The notes beneath the pieces are model-generated. The model saw only the letters and a program-made list of their open reading frames with translations, searched no databases and was not told the origin of the DNA. Below, in pieces: positions 6,575 through 11,391 of a stretch of 11,391 nt of DNA. The stretch's first letter is position 1. Each line of letters starts with the position of its first letter. The translations under genes were made by a program, and so were the position numbers. The DNA lies in contig DAOVUR010000040.1 in assembly GCA_030632465.1 (NCBI GenBank), forward strand, positions 1-11,391, in the 5' to 3' direction. The stretch comes from a bacterium. GTDB lineage: Bacteria > Verrucomicrobiota > Kiritimatiellia > UBA8416 > CAMZLY01.

Positions 6575-8863
6575 TTATATGATTTTTTTACATGCCGCCA
6601 TGATATCATCTGTATCTGGCATAAACGCCTGTTCAAGGATATGCGACTGCGGTGCAATACCATCTTTAGCACCAACGCGCATAACTGGTGCATCAAGATA
6701 ATCAAATGCTTCCATCATAATACGTGAAGCAATCTCGCCAGTAAAACTAGCAACATCAACACACTGACTAACAACCACGCAACGTCCAGTCTTACGAACT
6801 GAAGCAAGCACACAATCCATATCCAGCGGAACCAGACTACGTAAGTCAACAACCTCGACACTAACACCCTCTTCACTCAATTGATCCGCCACCTTCAACG
6901 AGTCATGTAGCGCAGGACCCCAAGTAACAATCGTAAGATCACTACCCTCTTTCTTGATATCTGCTACACCAAGTTCAATAATATATTCCTCTTCAGGAAC
7001 TTCACCCTTAATGCCATACAACACCTGTGACTCAACAAACATCATCGGGTTATTATCACGAATAGCAGCCTTCAACATTCCCTTAGCATCATAAGGTGTT
7101 GCTGGATATGCCACATACAATCCAGGCATATGTGCAAACATCGTTTCTAGCGACTGAGAATGCTGACCGCCATAACCTTTACCGCCACCAACAGAAGCGC
7201 GATAAACAACAGGAACCTTAACCTTCGAGCCAGACATATAGTGCCACTTAGCCGCCTGATTACTAATCTGATCCGATGCCATCAATGCAAAATCCATATA
7301 CATTAATTCAGCAATCGGCCGTAACCCAGTCATCGCTGCACCAACAGCAACACCACAAATACACGCCTCAGAAATTGGCGAATTAAAAACACGCGACCTA
7401 CCAAAACTTTCTAACAAACCTTTGGTAACCTTAAATGCGCCACCATAATCAGAAACATCTTCACCAAAAAGAATAACACGAGAATCACGATCCATCTCTT
7501 CCGTAATAGCTTCTTTAATTGCATCTTTATAAGTAAGTTCACCATTAACACGCTTAATCTCTGGCAACGGATTGATAACTTCAAACTTAGTAAACTCTTC
7601 AGGAACCGTATCAACCTTTGTGTCAGTGTACATATATTTCAACACATCCTCGGCCGCAGGATCGGCAGATGCAGCAGCACGTTGAGCAGCAACTGCATTA
7701 CGATCTATCACACGCTTTTTAACTGCCGCCAATTTACGTTCAGTCAAAACACCATTCTTAATCAACTGAGCAGAAAATGTATCAATAGGATCAACAGCAC
7801 GCCAAGCAGCCTCTTCTTCTCTAGTTCTATACTCATTGCGCGGATCACTTAACGAATGGCCATAATAACGATACGTATCAACCTCAAGCATCACAGGACC
7901 TTCACCTTTACGACAGATCTTTGCCGCACGCTGAATAGCATTACGCACTGCCAATACATCCATGCCGTTTACAACTTCAGCATGCATGTTGTTATCGGCA
8001 AAACCTGCTGCACGGCGCGCCATGCTCTCAACTCCCATAACTTCATTATCAGAACGATGCGTCATGCCATAATGATTATTCTGAATCACATAGATAACAG
8101 GCAGACCAAAAGCCTTATCTTTAGCCAGCTCATTTGTATGCTGCTTCATAGAAGCCCAGTTTAAAGATTCCAGCACTACACCATTAGCATAGGCACCATC
8201 ACCAGCAATACAGCATACAACACGATCATTATCAAGATAACGTGCCGTTGTAGCTGCGCCTGTAGCAATAGGAACTCCGCCACCTACAATTGCATTAGCG
8301 CCAAGATGACCAACCGTAAAATCGGCAATATGCATACCGCCCCCACGCCCCTTGCAATATCCAGCTTCTTTACCAAAAAGCTCGGCGATAGTCTGATAAA
8401 CATGATCTTCTAAAGCCTCATCCAACAAAGCTTTTTTTGTTTTAGCACTACTATCCGGCATACGCTCACGTAACTGCTCAATTGACATACCACGCAACGC
8501 AAAACAACCCTTAGCGATACTGTCACCATGACCACGATGAGTAGACGTAATGTAATCAAGTGGATCAATACCAACACAACAGCCAACCGAGGCTGCCTCT
8601 TGTCCAATTGAAACATGTGTAGGGCCGCGATACTCAAAATCACTAATCGGCTCATACGCACCAGAACGAAGCTTGATAATCATCTGCTCAAACTCTCTAA
8701 TAGTCAACATATCCTCTAGAACCGAAATTGCTTCCGGTGCATCTATGCTTTTCGCCTTCAGCTCAGATTTAAGATTTTTCCGATAACTATAAGCCTTAAT
8801 CGTACCGCACTCTATTGTACGCGCCTTGAAATCAGGACGCATATTACTTAAATAATTTTGCAT
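6575..8863 (-). CDS. Fused E1 alpha-beta 2-oxoacid or acetoin dehydrogenase, thiamine diphosphate dependent
   Basis: A 762-residue single-chain E1 that joins the alpha subunit (about 40-380) and beta subunit (about 440-762) of a 2-oxoacid dehydrogenase. It decarboxylates or cleaves the substrate on thiamine diphosphate and acylates the E2 lipoyl arm. Alpha part: STHRGHGD at about 107-114, KGRGGGMHIADF near 171-182, the thiamine motif from GDG (221-223) to NN (262-263), and the loop YRYYGHSLSDP around His336. Beta part: GEDVSDYGG (467-475), SPISEACICG with Glu499, and GGQHSQSLE with His568. The GDG-to-NN spacing is 38 residues against about 26 in ordinary E1 alpha, and about 30 extra residues (about 121-157) precede AELFGKEAGYCKG. 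The ATG at 8863 has AAGGA nine bases upstream. The motifs recall acetoin and pyruvate dehydrogenases; the substrate is not settled by sequence. E2 and E3 follow directly. Confidence 0.93.
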   Translation of the reverse strand: MQNYLSNMRPDFKARTIECGTIKAYSYRKNLKSELKAKSIDAPEAISVLEDMLTIREFEQMIIKLRSGAYEPISDFEYRGPTHVSIGQEAASVGCCVGIDPLDYITSTHRGHGDSIAKGCFALRGMSIEQLRERMPDSSAKTKKALLDEALEDHVYQTIAELFGKEAGYCKGRGGGMHIADFTVGHLGANAIVGGGVPIATGAATTARYLDNDRVVCCIAGDGAYANGVVLESLNWASMKQHTNELAKDKAFGLPVIYVIQNNHYGMTHRSDNEVMGVESMARRAAGFADNNMHAEVVNGMDVLAVRNAIQRAAKICRKGEGPVMLEVDTYRYYGHSLSDPRNEYRTREEEAAWRAVDPIDTFSAQLIKNGVLTERKLAAVKKRVIDRNAVAAQRAAASADPAAEDVLKYMYTDTKVDTVPEEFTKFEVINPLPEIKRVNGELTYKDAIKEAITEEMDRDSRVILFGEDVSDYGGAFKVTKGLLESFGRSRVFNSPISEACICGVAVGAAMTGLRPIAELMYMDFALMASDQISNQAAKWHYMSGSKVKVPVVYRASVGGGKGYGGQHSQSLETMFAHMPGLYVAYPATPYDAKGMLKAAIRDNNPMMFVESQVLYGIKGEVPEEEYIIELGVADIKKEGSDLTIVTWGPALHDSLKVADQLSEEGVSVEVVDLRSLVPLDMDCVLASVRKTGRCVVVSQCVDVASFTGEIASRIMMEAFDYLDAPVMRVGAKDGIAPQSHILEQAFMPDTDDIMAACKKII

Positions 8864-8895
8864 ATTCTTCTTTCCTTTTTCTGTTTTTATAATAA

Positions 8896-8922
8896 GGGGC
8901 TGTTGCAGAACTGCTACGCCCC
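8896..8922 (-). other. Hairpin spanning the stop codon of the regulator gene
   Basis: GGGGC at 8896-8900 pairs with GCCCC at 8918-8922 around an inner GCAG/CTGC stem, with mismatches between them. The TAG of the regulator gene (8914-8916) sits within the structure, and the minus-strand transcript continues with TTATTATAAAAA. It could be a weak attenuator between the repressor and the E1 gene, or a decayed repeat end: TGTTGCAGAACTG resembles the CTCTTGCAAAACT ends elsewhere in the window, and GGGCGTAGC recurs in copy B of the intergenic repeat. Confidence 0.4.
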
Positions 8923-9687
8923 TATACTACCTGCAATATGAACTTCTACATCACGTTCTTTCAAAATAACGTCATCCTCTTCCGATAACGCCCTATCAAT
9001 AATCATATGATCAAATGTATCAACCTTTGTTATATTTATTAAATTCCTGATTCCCATCTTACTATGGTCAACAAGTAGATATTTCATGTCAGCCGCCTGC
9101 AGCATTTTTCTCTTAAGCTCCGCCTGCAACTCATTAGTATCACTCAGGCCATATCCCAGATCGCAACCACTACAAGACATAAAGACCTTATTAACATGAT
9201 ATCCCATAACCGCCTGCTCAGCACGACTGCCAACAAAAGCAAGATATGAGCCAGAAAACTCGCCACCAACACCAATAACATGAATATTCTTACAGCGCAC
9301 AAACTCCACAATCACCTTGATAGAATTGGTAATAACAGTCAGAGGTATATCAGGTAACAACTTTGCCATCTGCCAAGTTGTAGTGCTTGCATCCAGAATA
9401 ATAGAGTCACCCTCTTCAACAAATTTTATAGCTTCTGATGCTATCGCACGCTTCTCTTCAATATTTATTATACGGCGCTCACTAAAAGTTAAGGCATAAT
9501 CATTGCCAGCTACGCGAACTGCTCCACCATGGCTACGCTTAACCAAGCCAACCGCTTCCAGCTTAGCCAAATCACGCCTGATAGTCTCTCGCGCAACAGA
9601 AAATGAATGAGCAAGTGCATCCACGCGCACACTTCCCGTCCGCACCACCATTGCTTCAATCTTACGTTGTCTATCTATCGCTAACAT
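8914..9687 (-). CDS. DeoR-family transcriptional repressor of sugar metabolism
   Basis: A 257-residue protein of typical DeoR length. The N-terminal winged helix-turn-helix (about 1-57) reads RQRKIEAMV..., SVARETIRRDLAKLEAVGLV, then RSHGGAVR, the family signature. The C-terminal DeoRC sensor domain (about 75-235) has EEGDSIILDASTTTWQMA, the D-x-STT phosphate-binding element, followed by LTVITNS, GVGGEF and SCSGCDLGYGLSD. Such domains bind phosphorylated sugar intermediates, which release the repressor. The ATG at 9687 has AGGGG six bases upstream. It is the first gene of the minus-strand run, 50 bases before E1, and is divergent from rhaA, so control of its own operon and perhaps of rhaA is likely. 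The effector is unknown; rhamnulose 1-phosphate or a related ketose phosphate would be a natural guess. Confidence 0.92.
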   Translation of the reverse strand: MLAIDRQRKIEAMVVRTGSVRVDALAHSFSVARETIRRDLAKLEAVGLVKRSHGGAVRVAGNDYALTFSERRIINIEEKRAIASEAIKFVEEGDSIILDASTTTWQMAKLLPDIPLTVITNSIKVIVEFVRCKNIHVIGVGGEFSGSYLAFVGSRAEQAVMGYHVNKVFMSCSGCDLGYGLSDTNELQAELKRKMLQAADMKYLLVDHSKMGIRNLINITKVDTFDHMIIDRALSEEDDVILKERDVEVHIAGSIGA

Positions 9688-9767
9688 TTCAAACCCCTAC
9701 TCTTACAAACTCTAAATATCTCTTTCATCTTCACGCATTTACGACACAGATCCCTAAACACGCACAG

Positions 9768-9797
9768 ATAAAACCACATAAACGGGCATCAAGTCAA
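9768..9797 (-). promoter_or_regulatory. Candidate sigma-70 promoter of the repressor-dehydrogenase operon
   Basis: On the minus strand TTGACT (9792-9797) and TTTTAT (9768-9773) are separated by 18 bases, giving five and four matches to the consensus hexamers. Transcription would begin near 9761 and give a leader of about 73 bases before the regulator ATG. It is the best minus-strand candidate in the divergent region. The call rests on motif matching by eye. Confidence 0.45.
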
Positions 9798-9799
9798 CA

Positions 9800-9830
9800 A
9801 AAAAGAGGAAATACTCACATAAAAAGAGGA
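9800..9830. promoter_or_regulatory. Direct repeat next to the operon promoter, possible DeoR operator
   Basis: AAAAAGAGGA occurs at 9800-9809 and again at 9821-9830, exactly 21 bases apart (two helical turns), immediately upstream of the candidate minus-strand -35 box. A second shared word, CACATAAA, occurs at 9816-9823 and at 9775-9782, the latter between the candidate -10 and -35, 41 bases apart. DeoR-family repressors often bind spaced direct repeats, so one or both may be operator half-sites. Binding is not shown, and the A-rich composition makes a chance match possible. Confidence 0.35.
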
Positions 9831-9839
9831 TAAAGTTTC

Positions 9840-9906
9840 TTGAACCATGAAAATATTACCGATTATGTTGTTTTTTCTTGCACAAACAAACATTTAAAGG
9901 CATTAT
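9840..9906 (+). promoter_or_regulatory. Possible plus-strand promoter region for rhaA, unresolved
   Basis: Two weak sigma-70-like pairs are seen. One is TTGAAC (9840-9845), an 18-base spacer and TATGTT (9864-9869). The other is TTGCAC (9878-9883), a 17-base spacer and CATTAT (9901-9906). Either would start upstream of, or at the left end of, the inverted-repeat element, so the element would be transcribed as part of a rhaA leader of roughly 195-230 bases. Neither matches consensus strongly, and an activator may be needed. Confidence 0.25.
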
Positions 9907-9910
9907 ACCT

Positions 9911-10076
9911 TAACTTCTCAATAAAGAAGGTGATATTTAAAGAGTAGTACAAGCTTCTAGCTTGTTTTTGCAAACAGGATGCTTGCACTACTCTAGTAAA
10001 ACAGCTTTCCATAGCTGTTTAATCAGCATCGGAGTGCTGATTTACCGCCCGTGCTAAATGACTTTTTGAGAAGTTA
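9911..10076. repeat. Inverted-repeat element with three tandem hairpins upstream of rhaA
   Basis: A 166-bp element whose ends are TAACTTCTCAATAAAG (9911-9926) and CTTTTTGAGAAGTTA (10062-10076), inverted with 11 perfect outer positions and one inserted base further in. Between them are three hairpins: a long one at 9941-9994 (AGAGTAGTACAAGC pairing with GCTTGCACTACTCT, one mismatch that becomes a G-U pair in minus-strand RNA, with inner TGTTT/AAACA pairing); AAACAGCT/AGCTGTTT at 9999-10020; and AATCAGCA/TGCTGATT at 10021-10042. The last two are perfect 8-bp stems with six-base loops. No coding capacity and no clear flanking duplication are seen. It may be a MITE-like insertion or, if transcribed, a structured rhaA leader. 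The remainder of the 9688-10107 gene-free stretch is AT-rich and holds the candidate promoters and direct repeats. Confidence 0.65.
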
Positions 10077-10107
10077 CATTGCATCGTTATAAAAAAAGGA
10101 TTATAAA

Positions 10108-11382
10108 ATGAACTACCCAAGCATAACCAAAGAAACAACCGAACAGGCATACAAACAGGCGCAAGCACGTTACTCCGATTTTGATATAGATACCGAATCT
10201 ATTCTCGCCAAGCTCGCAACAATCCCTATCTCAATGCACTGCTGGCAAGGAGATGATGTTGGCGGCTTCGAATCTCCAGATACCGCCTTAAGTGGCGGCA
10301 TCATGGCCACCGGCAATCACCCCGGCAAAGCTCACACACCAGAAGAGTTGCGCACCGACATAGAAATGGCTATGAGCCTTATCCCTGGCGCACACCGCCT
10401 CAACCTACATGCCCTCTATAGAGAAGATGGCGGTAAGTTTGTTGATCGTGATGCTATCGATGCATCTCATTTTTCTTCATGGATCGACTGGGCAAAAGAG
10501 AAAAAGATCGGCATAGACTTCAACCCATCATTTTTCTCACATCCAAAAGCCGCTTCAGGCATGACACTATCAAGCCCTGATGATGGAATTCGTAACTTCT
10601 GGATCGAACATGGTAAACGCTCACGCGAAATAGCAGCCGCATTTGCAGAGGCCCTGAACGAACCAGTGGTAAATTCATTCTGGATCCCTGATGGCACCAA
10701 AGATTTAACAGTAGACAGATGGGACGCACGCAAACGCCTAACAGAATCGTATGATGAAATCTTTGCAAAAGAATTTGATCCTCGCGTAAAAGAAGCCGTC
10801 GAATGCAAGCTATTCGGGATCGGCAGTGAAGAATTTGTTGTTGGTAGCCATGAATTCTATATGGGCTACGCAATAACACGCAACAAAATGCTCTGCCTAG
10901 ATATGGGACACTTCCACCCTACTGAAACAATTCATGATAAACTTTCGGCAATGTTAAACTTTATCCCAGAAGTACTAATTCATGTCAGTCGTCCTATCAG
11001 ATGGGATTCGGATCATGTCGTAATCTTAAACGATAACCTACTTGATCTTGCACGCGAAATTGTTAGAGGCGATGCCTTTGACCGCGTCAATATAGCCACC
11101 GACTTCTTCGACGCCTCCATCTGCCGCATCGGCGCCTGGGTGATCGGGCTTCGCGCAACACAGCAAGCATTACTACAAGCCATGCTCGAGCCAACTGACC
11201 TACTAAAACAGCTCGAACGAGAAAACCGCGGCGCAGAGAAACTCGCACTGATGGAATCTTTCAAAACATTGCCAATGGGCGCCGTATGGGATCAATTCTG
11301 CCTACAGCAGAATACTCCAGTTGGTGCAGCATGGCTGAATGACATGACCAAATATGAAAACAACGTACTGGCAAAAAGATAA
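10108..11382 (+). CDS. rhaA: L-rhamnose isomerase
   Basis: A 424-residue protein that aligns by motif with E. coli RhaA (419 residues) over its whole length; it interconverts L-rhamnose and L-rhamnulose, the first step of rhamnose use in the cytosol. Diagnostic stretches are ISMHCWQGDDVGGFE (41-55), GGIMATGNHPGKA (63-75), RLNLHALY (97-104), DFNPSFFSHP (137-146), FWIPDGTKDLTVDR (191-204), LFGIGSEEF (235-243), LDMGHFHPTE (264-273), HVSRPIRWDSDHVV (292-305) and TDFFDAS (331-337). The metal ligands of the family correspond to Glu232, Asp265, His292 and Asp332, with Asp300 and Asp302 nearby. The start is supported by AAAAGGA seven bases before the ATG. The gene is divergent from the DeoR-led operon. 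The next gene lies outside the window; only nine bases follow the stop, with no terminator visible. Confidence 0.97.
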   Translation: MNYPSITKETTEQAYKQAQARYSDFDIDTESILAKLATIPISMHCWQGDDVGGFESPDTALSGGIMATGNHPGKAHTPEELRTDIEMAMSLIPGAHRLNLHALYREDGGKFVDRDAIDASHFSSWIDWAKEKKIGIDFNPSFFSHPKAASGMTLSSPDDGIRNFWIEHGKRSREIAAAFAEALNEPVVNSFWIPDGTKDLTVDRWDARKRLTESYDEIFAKEFDPRVKEAVECKLFGIGSEEFVVGSHEFYMGYAITRNKMLCLDMGHFHPTETIHDKLSAMLNFIPEVLIHVSRPIRWDSDHVVILNDNLLDLAREIVRGDAFDRVNIATDFFDASICRIGAWVIGLRATQQALLQAMLEPTDLLKQLERENRGAEKLALMESFKTLPMGAVWDQFCLQQNTPVGAAWLNDMTKYENNVLAKR

Positions 11383-11391
11383 AAACAGATA

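Noticed and set aside
9941..10042. Repeated hairpins upstream of rhaA as a CRISPR array or a tRNA-like gene.
   Set aside because: The stems differ in sequence, there are no regular spacers, and no cloverleaf with the conserved T-loop is formed.
10066..10093. TTGAGA, 16-base spacer, TATAAA just before rhaA, a good match to a sigma-70 promoter.
   Set aside because: Transcription would start near 10100, leaving about eight bases before the ATG and losing the AAAAGGA ribosome-binding site; the -35 box also lies in the terminal repeat of the element.
1..11391. A bacterial microcompartment locus for rhamnose or fucose breakdown, as found in some PVC bacteria with DeoR regulators.
   Set aside because: No shell protein, encapsulation peptide or signature aldehyde dehydrogenase is seen in the window.

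Overview
The window looks like bacterial chromosome from a Gram-negative heterotroph that degrades sugars, with moderate to low GC and AT-rich, palindrome-rich intergenic regions. The fused E1 alpha-beta dehydrogenase, the L-rhamnose isomerase beside a DeoR-type repressor, and the many short palindromic intergenic modules fit a PVC-superphylum organism such as Lentisphaerota. That placement is a guess from gene content and style. No rRNA, tRNA or marker gene is present to fix taxonomy.

Layout. Seven genes run right to left on the minus strand from about 9700 down to 1: a DeoR-family regulator, a fused E1 alpha-beta 2-oxoacid (or acetoin) dehydrogenase, its E2 acyltransferase with two E3-binding domains, its E3 dihydrolipoyl dehydrogenase, a PHP-domain protein, a 535-residue zinc-dependent medium-chain dehydrogenase resembling SorE, and the N-terminal part of a short-chain dehydrogenase cut by the window edge. 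One gene, L-rhamnose isomerase (rhaA), runs the opposite way from 10108. The 420-base divergent region between deoR and rhaA holds a candidate repressor-operon promoter, a spaced direct repeat that may be an operator, and a 166-bp inverted-repeat element with three internal hairpins just upstream of rhaA.

Repeats. The gaps between the last four minus-strand genes are filled with palindromic elements. Two of them (2047-2158 and 3583-3699) share ends, core and orientation but differ in their hairpin arms. Two (252-373 and 3551-3748) are bounded by inverted TCTTGCAAAAC-type ends, like non-autonomous transposon derivatives. E1 and E2 are separated by a perfect hairpin, and the E2 and E3 genes overlap by 22 bases.

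How the genes may work together. RhaA turns L-rhamnose into L-rhamnulose. The DeoR protein probably senses a phosphorylated sugar intermediate and represses its own operon, perhaps also rhaA. The two dehydrogenases could oxidise a polyol, ketose or lactaldehyde-type intermediate, and the E1-E2-E3 complex could convert the resulting 2-oxoacid or acetoin-like compound to an acyl-CoA. The substrate of the complex and the job of the PHP protein cannot be read from the sequence. No kinase, aldolase, transporter or microcompartment shell gene lies in the window. The least ordinary pieces are the dehydrogenase with a duplicated Rossmann domain, the E1 with two insertions, the double E3-binding E2, and the modular repeats.
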